In this document: in pieces, positions 45,801 through 60,332 of the stretch
Layout of the letters: each line of letters starts with the position of its first letter
Position numbering within the stretch: the first letter of the stretch is position 1
The notes under the pieces: model-generated
Seen by the model: the letters and a program-made list of their open reading frames with translations, nothing else
Database searches by the model: none
Told to the model about the DNA's origin: nothing
Program-made: the position numbers and the translations under genes
NCBI GenBank assembly: GCA_004352715.1
Contig: SCFE01000040.1
Coordinates: 1,556,322 to 1,620,321 of the forward strand
DNA length: 64,000 nt
Origin: Hofstenia miamia
Lineage: Eukaryota; Xenacoelomorpha; Acoela
Direction: 5' to 3'

Positions 45801-48800
45801 TCCAATCGTTCACAGATGATGAATTTTGATCTTCCAAAGCTATAAGTTAAATATATACACTATATTGTGCAGTACACATATATGAATATTTAGAAAAATG
45901 CATTTTTTTCTGGTATTTTCTGAGGAAAACAAGTTACTGAAAAAAAATATTTATTAGGAATACATAGAAGACAGTATTTAGGTAAGACAACCGGATTAAG
46001 GACAACTATGCATCATTTGATATCTTTGATACCTAGGAACGCAATGGAAAAAAATTCTTGAAGTGGAATTCGCCTTCAATGGGTTTTGACCACTTAATGA
46101 AATAACCATGCAATTACTTAAGAAGTGTCTTTCAAAGACTTCAGCACATAACAATTTAATGTTATAACGCTTTTGCCCAATTATAATCTTATAAAAAGGT
46201 TTTAAATACTACAGCATCTTTATGTGGCGTAAGATATCGCCTTGATCATCCGCTTTTAAAATTGCTGCAATGTGTACGGCCGTGATTTACGTGTGCTATC
46301 AGTAGGCCTAATCAGGGAAGTAGTAGATGCCTTCAATAGCAAGGTTTCTTCGCCATTAAAACTGGATCTAAGTTTTCTATCGCGGGCACAACTGAAATTA
46401 ATCAGAAATTTCTTACATTTTCTAGCAGTAAGAATAGGAACACTCTTATAAAATTTAAATCGCAACGAGAACTTTCACGATAATCATTTTTGTTTTAGCT
46501 TCATTGACATGACATACTGAAATTAAGATTTTTTGAACTAGTGTCTATGCATTACGTGCTACATCTTAACTTTGAGTAATTACTTTTTCTTGGGTTATTG
46601 TTGCATACTATGAGTAGCATAAGTCACAGTTTTAAAATATATTAATAAATTCGATAATTTCATTATTGAAAGGAAACGTTTAGCACCGATATTGTGTAAC
46701 ACAATGATGCTTTGTATTGTTAGTAAATTAAATGACGTCAGTCATCAAAAGAGTTTTAATAGACATTTTTAATTGATTTCTGTAGCATGCTCTATGCATT
46801 TTCAAAAAAAATATTTCGTCCGTCTTAAGTAATAATTAATTGGTAGTGATAGAAGCAAGTTCCTTTCATCGAGTAAATTACAATACATTTTTAAATTTCC
46901 CCATATCATTCAAAATTGAAAATTTATTGAAAAAATTAAAGAAAATTAATTTGTTTTTAATTATTTAGTGAATTTTTTATAGATTGCCAAGTTTTATTGA
47001 TAAAAATTGATTTTCAATTAAACAAAATTAAAAATATTTCCATTTTAAATTCATCAACTGTTTTATTGAAAATTTAGCAAAGAAAATTATTAAAAAAAAT
47101 TAATTTTTTATCAGTCTATTATATTCAATTTGAAGGTGGCAAGTGCTATAAAAATAAAATATTTTTGTACACAAAAGCTAAAATCTACTTTTCATTACAA
47201 TTCAGGGCCAATAAGGTCGTTTATGAGTACTTTTCTCAAAATAATATACATCACTCAATATACTGTAAAAATAATTTATTCATGATTGCTTGGGTAAAAT
47301 AAATTGTATTTACTCAGTATTGTAAATTTGTAACGCAATGTTATTTAATGGTTAAATGATAATAACAATGAAAATGCCTTCAATATGTGCAAAATATTAA
47401 AGAAATCTCACCTTTTTGCTAATATATATAGTCAGAGAATACCACAATTGTGTAATATTATTTATTGTGTCATTGCACAATTTGATTAGTGTTGTAACAC
47501 ATAATAGACATTTGTTGTTCAGGTCTTGTATTTGAACTGATGTTAATAAATTGAAATTCTCTATATAATTATTAGATTTGATACTATTAAAATGTATCAA
47601 AGTTTTATTTAAATTTTACCAAAGTTTCACTAATTTTTATTGATATTTTACCAAAGTTTTATAGAAAATCTATTAAATTACTTTGCGAAAACTTGCATAA
47701 CAAATTATTTTTTTTAATAAAATTTCCATTTTTGATTAACATGGGTTTAATTAATTGACGTTAAGGAATCTATTATTTTCTTTTTCATATCATTTCATAG
47801 AAATTTTGAAGGAAGCGTTATTTTTTAAGGATTTCATCTCAGACATTTGAAAATCTTGTTCTAATCATTCTCCGATATATTCCATAAGAACATAATTATG
47901 TTTAGCTTTCAAGAGTGCACCTCTTCAAATTTCTTTCTTATTCTAAAAAGAAATTTCTTCCTGTTTTTCCAAATTTTTGTAAAAAACAGGCTGAAGTGAA
48001 CAAAGACGGTGCCATCAAACCCTTTTAAGAGGTTAGGGTCTCCAAAAAATATGCATGAACATTTTCTAGTTTTCATGCTCTGAATAGAAAAAGTATTTTT
48101 CTGAGGTGTTTGTCAATGCTCAGGGGTGCATTAAATTTGAAGTTCAAATGTTTAGGTCAACCTCACTAAAATAGCTCTTTGCAGAAATGTATATGAATAT
48201 TAATGTTTTATATCCATAAGTGTAAATCTAAGTAAGTCTAATTGAACATAATCGATCCCCTAAAAGATCATCTTGAATATCTTTTTTTTGCTTCCAATGA
48301 AGAGAAATAATTGAGAAGTTATTAACCTTTCTTCTCAATCTATCTGACATTTAACATGTTTTCAATTATTTATTGCTTCCACTTAATATTCCTTTTAGTG
48401 GTAACGCATATGTTTGAAAGTTGGCCATTCTACTTCAGATTTCTTAACATAAATTCATATTTTAATAATATTCAAAAATATGCACTCAAGAGTGTACACA
48501 AGAGCAGGATTTCATTTTATTCAATTTAATATCAATGTAAAATGGAAAACATTAGGATTGGAAAAAAATATGTTCTGTTAATTGGTGTATTGAAGTAATT
48601 AGAACTGTATCAGAAAAAAAATGCTGTTTGCAACACATATTTAGTGATTTTCAGGTATTTGAAATGCCTCCCTTTTTAAAGCGCTGCTCCCTATCTAAAG
48701 AAACATATGATATTATTCTATAAATGCCTCAAAACTAAATATTCAAGCAACAATTTTAGTGTACCTTGCAAGTGTTAGTTAACATGCTTCATCTCATCTA

Positions 48801-50140
48801 TACTGATCTGAATGGCTAACCACCTCCTTTGAAATCTGAAATAGCATCATACATTTGTCTATAATGTGATTGTTACGAAAGTCTAGTCTTTGCATAATTT
48901 AGATTTTTAGCAACTAAATTTGGGCTTAGCAATTTCAGCATTGATACTAATGTCAGTTTTTGCTGAAACACGTGAAAATCCAAATTTCTGGCGAACAAGT
49001 ATGCATAATAATGTTGAAAAATTAACGATTCAATAATAATTGTGTAATATTTAGTTTCACAAATAAACAAAACAAAAAACCAGGATTTGGAAACGGGGGG
49101 GGGGATCTCTTATATATTTTCAGGGAACTTTATTGGCGAATATATATATAGTCGTAGAAAGGCAGTCCAAGCGAATATGTTTGCAACGCAAAGCATAAAT
49201 TTAAAAAAACTTCCCGCTGCCACTCCAGGAATATAAAATGGTAATTCATAGAGAAGCCGAAATTTTCTAAACCTTAATGCATTTATTTCAAAATTTTGAG
49301 AAATTATATAATAATATAGGTGCTGTTATTATTGGTGAAATTTTTATTCGCTAATGTAATGATCAAGGCATTTTACTGACTAAAATATTCAAATATACCC
49401 TTAAATTTATTGAAACAATGACATACATTTCTAATGGCCCTTCCCACTAACAAAATTTCAAAAATGTAACATATTTTAGTTCTTAATTTTACATAAATCA
49501 ATGAAATATTTCCAGATAATGCTTGTGCTAGATTCTAAATTCTGGCTGTTTGTTTAACATTATAAACATCAATTGACAATTTAGAAGTCTTGTTTACAGT
49601 AATTGAGATATGTCATTGTGACTATTGCCATGAATTTCCAACGAATCATTTGCATGGTTTTTCAAAAATATTAAATCAAGGTGTTTTAATAGGGTTATAG
49701 CTTGATTATATTAAATAGGTTGGTAACTGATGTATGTCTAGCCTTTTTCATAATGAATGTAATATCTCCAGTGAGCGCTTTGCATCCCTAATTACATATA
49801 GAGACCTATTCTCAGGGAGACGACTGCAGGCGGAAGATATTCACGAACACTAAAACTGTGCTAAAACGGTTCTCTATTTACAACAAATTTTCTTATATAC
49901 AAATTAATATCAACATATGTACAATTTACATGCTAAACCGAAAATAACCAGTACCGATATTGTAAAAGGAATAACTGGTATGTAGAGCCTATAAAAGTTG
50001 GACCATAAGTAAGCTGATTGCTTGCAGGAATACATTGAAAGAAGATAGCTATATCATGGTAATATCCTTTTTTCCTTTTTTAGTTTATTGATTGAATGTA
50101 CTCCTCAGTAAAAGTAATGATCACTCAAAATACACGTAGG
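42898..50140. other. long stretch with no confident gene
   Basis: Strongly AT-rich, especially 46880-47760, with short ORFs only. A dispersed repeat lies at 45490-45575 and a G10 run at 49095-49104. The minus ORF at 46256-46465 has balanced codon use but no family match. Confidence 0.55.
45490..45575 (-). repeat. dispersed repeat shared with 14872-14990
   Basis: Read on the minus strand it starts TTGGTGATGTGCTGGTACGG and contains CCCGCGG, matching the plus-strand patch at 14872. The class is unknown. Confidence 0.45.
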
Positions 50141-50146
50141 GTAAGT

Positions 50147-51168
50147 GTAGGTAATAAGAGACCATTAACCTTAAACAGCCTGTTTGTTACAAAATTTTCA
50201 TGATCCTATAAAAAAATTTTAAACGCTTATAGCTCAAAACTATTAATGGTGCGTTCAATATGAAAGCACTACATGATAGAGGAAAGTCTCCTCTTTCTTT
50301 TTTACTCTAAATCCACGCGCTGGCCTTGTCACGTCGAGGCTTGCCATTGCGACCTCGGACTTTGCACACGGTACGCCTCAATGGGTCAAAACTTTCTAAA
50401 TACATTAACACTAGGTATGGAAGAATTTTTTAATCTTTTTCAAAAAATTCGAAAGTTTCTAAGAAAGCTTGTTAATCTATTCAACAATCTCTGCCACAGA
50501 AATAAGTTTAATAGAAATTTTCAAAATTGCCTTAATTTATGTTTCCAAGTAGACCGACCCATGCTTCAGAATTGTCAAATTTGGGAATATGTTTGGAGAG
50601 GTCTTTGTAAATGTGGAAAAACGGTTTGTCCTTTAAACCGGGCGCTAGGCTGTTTAAGGTTAAGCTCATTTGTCTCATTTGCATAAACAAGAATGCATTT
50701 ACACACTAATCTATCTTACTAATATTTTCAGCGATTTTTTGTATATCTAGGTACCATAATAATAGAAAAATTTTGAATACTTAAGAGATAAGAGGCTTTA
50801 TGACGTCAGAGATAAATGGTCTCGTATTACTCACCGATGTAGGTATCACGAGACTGCTTCATTTTTAACATAAATCTCGGTGTTGCTATGTAAAATATAT
50901 TTTATTGAAAATATAAAAGTACGTAAAAAATTGCATTTTTTAAAATATATGGGTTTGAACAAATCTAAAATCAGCTTATATTTTAACCAAAAATTTAATA
51001 ATTATGATCAGATAGAAATTATTACGATATTTAAGTTTTAGTCCGTGTGCATTATTATGATGCAATACATTTGTCTGTTTGTAGCAGCTCAGTACTGAAA
51101 GAATTGAGATTTCTAATTTTAATAGTTAAAGAAGAATAAATGAAAATTGTCTCGTATTACCTCTACAC
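50147..51168. repeat. region bounded by inverted GTAATACGAGAC-type repeats
   Basis: GTAGGTAATAAGAGACCATT (50147) recurs inverted at 50815-50834 (17 of 20) and at 51145-51168 as the reverse complement of GTGTAGAGGTAATACGAGAC. A weaker match is at about 51682. Dispersed repeat copy B lies inside the first pair. No target duplication was identified. Confidence 0.6.
50358..50658 (+). repeat. dispersed repeat family, copy B
   Basis: It is homologous to 12435-12790: it starts GACTTTGCACACGGTACGCC, contains TTTGTCCTTTAAACCGGGCG and ends GGCGCTAGGCTGTTTAAGG. The open frame across it (50273-50686) is not shared with copy A, so it is probably not a conserved protein. Confidence 0.8.
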
Positions 51169-51286
51169 ATTATTGAGTGGATGTTCAAATTTTGAGTCAA
51201 ATTATTCACTCTACACGATGCACAATGTTGATTGATCTAAACAGTAGTTATCCAACCTCTTAATGTTATTACTAAATACATTTTGC

Positions 51287-52027
51287 AGTATCCCTCTACA
51301 AATACGGGGACATCTGTCATGATGAAGTGAGTCACAAGAGTGGGGAAATCCCCACTAAAATTTTTGATAATATGGAATAAATATACCCAAAAATGCAATT
51401 CAGGTCCTTAGTTCTTAATTTTTTTCAATATTTTGCTGACAATTTGTTGATTTAGTCAATGAAAATCAATTTGGAAAACCTGACGGGAGGGATATTCAAC
51501 CATGTCTCCCCTCTTTGCGTACGTCACTGAACTCGGTGAATTTTCTCAGACAATACGGGCTTATTGATTACATATTTACGTTGTATGTATGCCTAAATGA
51601 TATTAGAAATGATATGTGCAACTACAACAATCCATTCTCCAATGCCAGGCAGACATGGCACGTTTGACTCCTGTGACTTTGTGTTACCTATACGGTCTCA
51701 TATTCCCTCCTTTTATCCTATATTTTAAAATGAAACTATAAATGTACGACTGTGAAACATTCTGTGAAATTTCGATGAGATACTTCACATCAAAATTTAT
51801 TTTTCTAAGGATCAACTGACAAATTTAATCAAAAATTAATTAAGAATCCAAGTGCTTTCAGGTATACACCAAATTTTGTTCATGTGAAACACTGGTTCGT
51901 ATTGAGAAGCCCTCAGGTTTCATATGGCAATGCACTATTTTGAGACTTCATAAGACCAAAATAGGGGGAGGGAATATATTATTTCAGGATGCAGCATCCC
52001 CACTAAAATGGCTTAAGTGAAACACTG
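51287..52027. repeat. hAT-like terminal sequences
   Basis: GTGAAACACTG occurs at 51886 and 52017. The latter, read as the reverse complement, starts CAGTGTTTCACTTAAGCC, a hAT-style end. ATCCCCACTAAAAT is also repeated (51346 and 51985). Pairing of ends and target duplications could not be settled. Confidence 0.4.
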
Positions 52028-52039
52028 GCCTGCAGTTGT

Positions 52040-55000
52040 CAATAACAAAAGTCCATAGTAGGACTAGTATTAATTTAACCATATTTGCCTCAAATGTATG
52101 CCATTTGCATAGCAAAAGTTTCTTCAGCTAAATACGTTACCTAGTTACAAATTATTTCTTTGTAAAAACATCAATCTAATATATAATTTGGTTGCAAAAT
52201 AAAATTGTAAATCTTACTTCTTTGCATAGTGTTTTCAGCAAAGGCTACAATATATTGAAATGTAAGTTAACCAGCGTAGCTCTGCAATGTGTGTTTGTTG
52301 CTGAACACATATGAATAGCGCTTTATGTGTAATTCTTGGACATCCAGGGATTGTGGGACTGAAGAATCTCGGTCTCGGGATTCTATATCCCGGAATAAAC
52401 CGTTAGTCAGTGATACAAACAAGCACTCTTAAAGATTCTTAGAAGCAGCAACGTTGGCATTTTGCGATTTCACCTCAATGTAAAAATTTTTGCTGTGCAC
52501 GAATAATGAGTTATGTAATGTAATCCACCAATTAACTCGTTTCTATTAAAAACTGATTCTTTGAAGCCAAAACGCTTTTGGGCGGGAATAAAGTTGCAGC
52601 CTTGGGCCAAGAAGTTGAAGAAACGAGTGCGCATTGAAAATAAATTGCAAAAAGGTGCTTAAGCACTAGAAAATATGTATTTATTTATAATTTAATATTA
52701 TATGTAGTGTAGTGATAAAGAAGATTGTGTTTTAACGTCAACCATGTTTTTATGTTTTACTTTTGTCCGTTCTTTTAGTTTTTAATAAATTGCGATCTTA
52801 AGATTTCTTTTAGATTTTGATTATATTGTTGTATAATGGAAATCTAGTTACTGTGTAGCATTATTGTAAAAGGCCAAAAATCATAAGTAATTTGTAAAAT
52901 ATGTAAAAACGTTTTTCTTGGCTCTGATCAGGAGACCATTTCCTGTGTAGTGGGCTGTGGAAGAATTTATCTCACTTCTTCCATTTTGATATCCTCAGAA
53001 GGGTTTAGTTATTTTGCCCAATTCATGTAACAATTACAGTCTTTCCCCAATGAAAATTTCAATTAGTAATATAAAATTAAAATATATTTTCATTTACTTT
53101 AAATTTAATTTTAAACCGTAAATCCTAATGATGTTATTAATTTCAGAATCAATCAGGGATATAGGTTAGAATTTCGGAAAATTGATGGAGCTTTTCTTTA
53201 TAGCAGGAAGCTATAAAACTCAATATCTGCTTTGTTCATTGAAGAAAAGGGATGTAAAATAATCATCCAATCACAATGTGAATAATATCAATATGAAAGA
53301 AAGTTAAAATTTGAATATTAAAATTTAATTACAGCTTTGTCATTGCGGCGGACGCTACTAAAATATAACGTATCATTATTACAACTGTGCAGTAAACAAT
53401 GCTAATATACGTACTCTTGCAGATTAATAAAACGTTCAATTCAATGTCCTATTTTACTGGAATAGTGAAATGCTTCAAATTATTATTATATTATTGTCTT
53501 AGGATAAGGAGCTTAAATACTAACTAAAAATTTTATCTTACGTTTGGTCACAGAAACACCATATGTGATTTTAATTTGAATATTTTTGTTTTCTTAATCA
53601 TCATAACGAGCTTCAAATCATTATTTTCAGGTTATATTAATTTGAAGAAATATGAGTACGGGGGTCACGGGGCCTTACAAACAACAGGCTTGCAAACTTT
53701 GTTTCTGACAAAAACAAAATGTTTGTGGAAATCAAGCTAAAAAAGCAAGAATGGGCCTAATTCAAAAAAAGTTTATATGTTTTTCTTGAATCAATGCACA
53801 ATTTTTCATAAATAGTAATTATGGGAATTGGTTTTGAAAAATTATTTTAGACCTCTATAAATTTTTTGTTAAATTGTTAGCTTTAATAAACAATCTTCTT
53901 GTTGTTATTTCAATATAGGGATACGCCTCTGCAAGTCATCAAATGATGGATATTTAAAGTCTTGAACTAAGCACTTGGGTAATTGGTTCTTACGGACCCA
54001 TCCACGTCCTCGGAAATTATCAATTACTTTTGGAAGTATCCAAATAATTATATTTTGCATTAAATGACAAAGTTCAACTATATTCGATAATAACAATTCT
54101 AATTTAGTGAACAATCATTGTCTTTGCAATCTGTATTTAATGTTATTTAGATATTTATTTATTAACACTAGCATTGCTTGTATTACGGTGATTAGTAAAG
54201 CATAAACAAGCTTGAAGAAAAATTTTATGTTTTTAGCTCAAATGGTTTCATTATAATTAATCAAAATGTAGAAATGCTTGTGAATCAAAATCATTGGAAA
54301 GTTATTTAGCTTAAAACATTAGTTAATAGATTCAAAGTAACTGTATTTTACACTTAATAAGAATTCCCAAATATTAGAAAATACATGTAATAATTATAAA
54401 CTAATTTTATAAATTTTCAAAATATAAGGTTATTTGTGTTTACGATACAAAAGAATTCAGAAATGTTTTAGTCGTTGTTAGATAATACTGTTCAAAATAT
54501 CATTAAATTGCACAAAAAATTTTAATAATTTGTAGAATTGGATTTTGGAGTTGACGAAAATATCATGTGAAGATTATGAGTTAATTTATTTAGATCTCAG
54601 GGGAAATGTGCGCTAAGGATGTATTGCAGGACGTATGTGATTTCCCAATTAATGATTTTTATTATATATCATAGTTATTAGAATAATCTTGCATTGAAGT
54701 GAAAGATCAAATCACCTATTTTACTCCTAAATAGAAACTTGTTATACCACATATTTTTGTCCTTGATCCAGTTCAGTACTGGAACCATCCTGTTTGGATT
54801 TGGTATCTTGAGATTTGATCTTTGGCCTGCTGGTCCCATTAATTTATTTCTGGTCCAGTTCTGAGATTATATGTGCTAACATTACGCAGATATTATTTAA
54901 GCAGAATACAAAGATTTTACAGAAATATTTTAGTTTAACAAATATAATGTAGTAGCAATACAGGGGAATATAATTATAAATTGTGATAGCAAATATATAA

Positions 55001-58000
55001 TAATGTTGTTCTCAGCCCTAGTTGAATAGGAAAAGTTGTTCTTTCCCTTGCTTTGTTTCTTGGTCCAGCAGAAATCTGCTACCAAGCTCAGCACTGACTA
55101 ATTGGCACATGGGGCCAAGTAAATTGTAGTTAACTAAGATACTGAAGACGTTTGTTCCATTCCCATTGAAACCTAAAATGCTTATAAGAAATTCATTTAA
55201 AGCCCAAATCTAATCTAACACAGCTTACTTACAACTTTGATTGCAGCACGCTACTTGTAGTAAATGCAATATATATTTGTTACTATACAAAATTTTTTAA
55301 GATCATAATAGTGAAGCAATATTTTTACAAAAATCAACATGAAATTTCATTTTTCATGAAAGGTAGGTTTTAGATTACAATTATCTCATTGTCTTTTCAA
55401 TTGTGATTGCAGAATTCCAATAAGTCCTTACACTTAGATGTTAGCAAAGTATATTGCATTCGCAAAATATTTTTTTATTTTAAAGTTTTGAATAGCAATC
55501 CAATGCCTAAGCTTGGAGTTAAGTCTTAGTTGCAAGAAGACCATGTTTACCGTACAAATTTGTACCAAAAATTTTCTACATTATTTTAATTAATGATAAT
55601 TTTAATAGTAAAATTTGGGAATTATACAATCTTGATATTGATAATTGGATTATATATTAATGTTGGTATTACTTATTGTATAATATCTCAGTCTGCGATT
55701 TTTATCATTAGTACAGTATGGATCGTCTAGATATAGAAAAAATAGCTATATAAAATGAATGAGAACAATTTTTGTAGGATCTCGGTAACTTAACAACTGT
55801 CACGATAGATATAGCTGTTTCATATATTTAGGTTCTTCTGCTTCCATGGAATTATTGCTTAAAAGAATATTAAAAGTATTAAAATGGGAAAATTTTAATA
55901 GATTATTTTATATTTATGAGCATTATCTCAAAATAGCATCCTGATTATGCCATTACCATGGTAATCACGAAGATTAATGGTTGTCCTGAAGGACAACTTT
56001 ACAGATAAGAGCAAGACAAAATTAAATAATAAATTCTGCCAAATATAAATAATCTGTTTACTTAAGAAAATTTGAATTCAAACTGATGTGATAGATTGCA
56101 CAGTAGACATCTATTTACAATGGATTTGCTCCACTGAACTTACTCATTTTACGAATTAGTCTGTGCATAAAAATAGTAATTTAAGGCACACTTTTTAAAA
56201 TTAGTTTAATTTTGCAATTAAAATGTAGCAAGATTTAATAATGTGTCTTAAAAATTAAAGCTTTTTACATTCATTAGTTTGCAAAATCCATTTTTGAATA
56301 ATTCCGAGTATTTGTCTGATTTATCATGGCTCTTTTGAGAGATTGTGATCACTAATTATTAATGATAATTTGCACATTTGCAAATTGATAATGAATTATA
56401 ATTTGATGAGTTCTCTTTAAATATAATCAGGAAAATTTGGTCTAAGATACAATATTTATATCACTTACAATGTTTTGGTGAAGAATTCCACACTCAAATA
56501 ATTGTTATAATAAATGCATTTTACATGTCACATGTACAATATTGCTCATTCTGCATATTACATATACCTGCCAATCCTAAAGTAGGATTATAAAAACCTT
56601 AAATTTTGCTCGCAAATATGACACTGCGACTGAGTATCGTTACAAGTACAAAATTTTAACTCATTTCTATGAAATACTGTCCAATTCGTTAATGATCTTA
56701 TACAAATTATTTTCTTTCTCTTGTTTTGATAAGTAATTACATCAAGCCGAAAAACCGAAGTTATACCCTTTTTTTAAAAGAGAACTCACCAAGCATTTTT
56801 TTGCTAATCAACAACCAAACTTTGGAATTTTCTAAAATTTTCAATAAGGATAGAAATTATAAACGATTTATGAAAATAGTTAAAACGCTCGCTACACAAA
56901 CAACACGCCCTAGGAGATGGAAATTCATTACCCTCGTTTCAAGACGCATAATTACAACGGCACACGCATTATACATATTATATAATTTTATTTAGTTTGT
57001 AGTGCTTAGTTTGTGTACCATTGTGTAATGCAATAAGTCGCTTTGCCTCTAAATAGTAATAATTTGAGTTTTGGAATTAAAATTTATTTTTGGAAAAGAT
57101 TTGCCAAAGAGTACCTATGATTTCCTCAAAATTACGGCTATCATATTGTCACAAAGCTTGAAATACGATGTAAGATTTGTGAAGTATTTCACTCAATTTG
57201 TGTTTTATAAAATGGGGTCACATTTTTTTTCCTAAACATCGAAACTTCAAAAATTTCTCTGAAAAATGGCAATAGTTCAAAATGACATTCTTGGCACTTT
57301 TTCTTTACTTAATTATTCATAAAACCAAAACACTAGCAGGTACATATACTTTCAATTCTGCTGAATATCTGATTGAATTTGCTATTTATAGAAATTTTGT
57401 TTCTATTCCATAATTTTTGCATTTGAATCATCAGATGTACATTTATTCTCAAGGAGTAACCGCTGTTCTAGTGATATCGAAATGAATTTCGTTTACATTC
57501 AAAAAATCTTATTCATTAACAAAAAATTTCCTTTCCTTATGTCTTTTTCTATTTTGTTGGTTGGCAGCGTTTTTTAAAAATATGGTGATAATGTATTTAA
57601 GGAATTATTATTAAAAAATGCATGCGAAATATTTGTGATGTGACATAAGACATAAACGCCACTATTTTACACATTCAGTGCCTAATCACTATAATTTACG
57701 TGCTTTAAAGTTTTTTTTATACACATGGTGTCCATACTACTGTTTGAAGCGACTGCCGATTTTTTCCTTGATCTAGAAAATAAAAATAAGTGTTTGTTCT
57801 GTTTTTTGGCACTTTGTGGATCTTAGCACAAAATATTGTGGTCATCGAAAATGTAAAGAAACATTGTGTAAAGCCAAGGGACTTAATTGACTCATAAATT
57901 CCATGGTATGGGAATTGAATATGTTTTTATACGTTTCCATTTGAAGGTTTAAATTTGCTTGCATTCGTTTCTAGAAATTCATGCGTTCATTAATTATTAA

Positions 58001-58490
58001 CGTTTATCAATATGACGTCTGATTGATCAATGCTTTGAAAATAGTATTCCCATCAAATGCACCGATTCGTTAATTCCAATGTGCACAAAAATCTAATTGC
58101 TAATAACACATTTCAGGAACTATGGAAAATCCAAAAAATGGGGAAAAATCTGCAAATTAAATATTGGCAATAATTAGCAGGAACCCCAGAAGATTCTGAA
58201 GAGGAGAGATAATGCGCACTAAACACAAATTATTTCACAAACAACGGTTGACCTGCAAGTCGAATAGATTGTATGGCAAAACTCAGTTTCCACCTCATAC
58301 ATTTGTTAACTGACACTTTATAAAAAAAAATTTGTTCTTAATTATATTTTTGTTGATTAGCTAAAAAGAACCATGTGAAATTTGGACTTGTATTACATCA
58401 TTTGTTAATTAATTATTCACTTTGGTACTATCTATTGCAATCAGTTAATAGCTTTACATATTTTAAGAATATAATATATATATATGTGAC
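52040..58490. other. long stretch with no confident gene
   Basis: AT-rich; short ORFs only. CGGGATTCTATATCCCG at about 52378 forms a 6-bp-stem hairpin. CCAGTTCAGTACTGG (about 54768) is a small palindrome. No protein motif or RNA gene was recognised. Confidence 0.55.
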
Positions 58491-58507
58491 CTCCATTCAA
58501 GGGTCAA

Positions 58508-58713
58508 CAGTGGCGTATGCAAGGGTGGATATGGTGGAATGTCCCCCGCCAGGTTTTCAAAAGTGATTCTCACTGGATAAATCAAAAAATTTTTGGTAAA
58601 AAAATGAAATATTAAAAAGGTCGTGAAACGCATTTTTGGGTTCTCTCTGAATATTTTCGCGGGCCATCGCCCCGCTTTTGGTCATGACAAAGATGTCCCA
58701 ATGTACGCCCCTG
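58508..58713. mobile_element. hAT-type MITE, 206 bp, with 8-bp target duplication
   Basis: The left end is CAGTGGCGTATGCAAGGG; the right end as reverse complement is CAGGGGCGTACATTGGG. The first ten bases differ at one position. Flanks are AGGGTCAA (58500-58507) and CGGGTCAA (58714-58721), 7 of 8 identical. The interior has no transposase. Confidence 0.82.
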
Positions 58714-59697
58714 CGGGTCAAGACAAACAACTGCATTTTGTTTAAATTGAAAAAGTTTTTAAAACCCTTCACTCAATATACTGAAACTAAGCAATTATTC
58801 CTGTGATTTTGTTGGAATATTGAGAAGTAAATAAAGAAATTCTAAACATGTTAATATGCTTAAAATGCTAATTGACAAAAAATGAAAATTTCTTGAATGA
58901 ATTAATATGTATTAAGGTGTAAAATATTGACTTAAAATATCTCATAAAATTACCATATATTTGTGCCTTAACCTATTGTTCTTTAGTACCTCTATACGCA
59001 ATAAAGCGATTTCCTTTATTGTTCACGCAAGCTATAAGTGTATATTTATGACACTAATCTTTATAGGCAGACAGTAATAAATTTCTGACCAAAAGGAAAC
59101 GCAGCTTCCAATAAATATTTGCAAATGCATTATTTACTTAAAATTGATGAAGCACTGGATTTGCCTGTAGTTACACTTTATAGACCTCATTCCATTTTAG
59201 ATTAAAACAATTAAAAATGCATAAGTTCTGCCGTAATAAATTTGGCAAATGCAATAAATTTTTAACAACCGCAAAAGACAAATTCATTGGAAGTTGAAAG
59301 ATTTCAATATTGTTATCAATTGTAAGACCTAGGTGCTTCAATAGTATTCAATGATCAAAAACTAATAATTTCTTTAAATATAGGTGTTTTCATCAGTTGC
59401 AATGCAGAAACACTCTTGAAATTGCTTTTTCAATAGAAGAATAAATGAATTACTTTGGGAATTGCATTGGGCATATTGATTAAACTTCTGCTAATATCAC
59501 GTTGGTAATGTTTCAATTGGAATTTTTGTTAGGAACGAGTATTTTGATTTTCTAAGCTCAAAACAGAATTGCAGTAAATCATGAACTGCAGATTTTTTAG
59601 TAAATTTGGCCTTACCGTGCATAAATGCAGAAAATTGATATCATTGTATTACTTAAATATATAATCAAATTAATAAACATATTATAACATAGTACGC

Positions 59698-59703
<6 letters not shown>

Positions 59704-59734
<31 letters not shown>

Positions 59735-59867
59735 NNNNNNNNNNNNNNNNNNNNNNNNNNNNNNNNNNNNNNNNNNNNNNNNNNNNNNNNNNNNNNNNNN
59801 NNNNNNNNNNNNNNNNNNNNNNNNNNNNNNNNNNNNNNNNNNNNNNNNNNNNNNNNNNNNNNNNNNN

Positions 59868-59896
<29 letters not shown>
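59704..59896. repeat. (TA)n microsatellite with a 133-N gap
   Basis: TA runs at 59704-59734 and 59868-59896 flank Ns at 59735-59867. Confidence 0.95.
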
Positions 59897-59900
<4 letters not shown>

Positions 59901-60162
59901 TATTTAGATATAAACAGATATATAAATGGATAGATAGATATCTGGCACTACATATTTAGGTGATGCGCATATCTAGTGCTAAATACAATGTACGTATTTA
60001 GTGGCAATTTTAAATGTAATATACAAAAAATTTTCCTTTCAGATTTATTTCAAAATTTTTTATGTATACATTATTTATGATGTCTAGACATAAAAAACAT
60101 AGGCTTGCAAAGAAAGGTACTTTCTTCATACCAATTGGTGACTAGGGCCATTTTCATGGGCA

Positions 60163-60332
60163 ATATATATATATATATATATATANNNNNNNNNNNNNNN
60201 NNNNNNNNNNNNNNNNNNNNNNNNNNNNNNNNNNNNNNNNNNNNNNNNNNNNNNNNNNNNNNNNNNNNNNNNNNNNNNNNNNNNNNNNNNNNNNNNNNNN
60301 NNNNNNNNNNNNNNNNNNNTATATATATATAT
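60163..60332. repeat. (TA)n microsatellite with a 134-N gap
   Basis: TA runs on both sides of Ns at 60186-60319. Confidence 0.95.

Noticed and set aside
46256-46465. Minus ORF with fairly balanced codons
   Set aside because: No recognisable domain, no splice context, single short frame.
49095-49104. G10 run as possible G-quadruplex or telomere-like signal
   Set aside because: A single homopolymer without further G tracts nearby.
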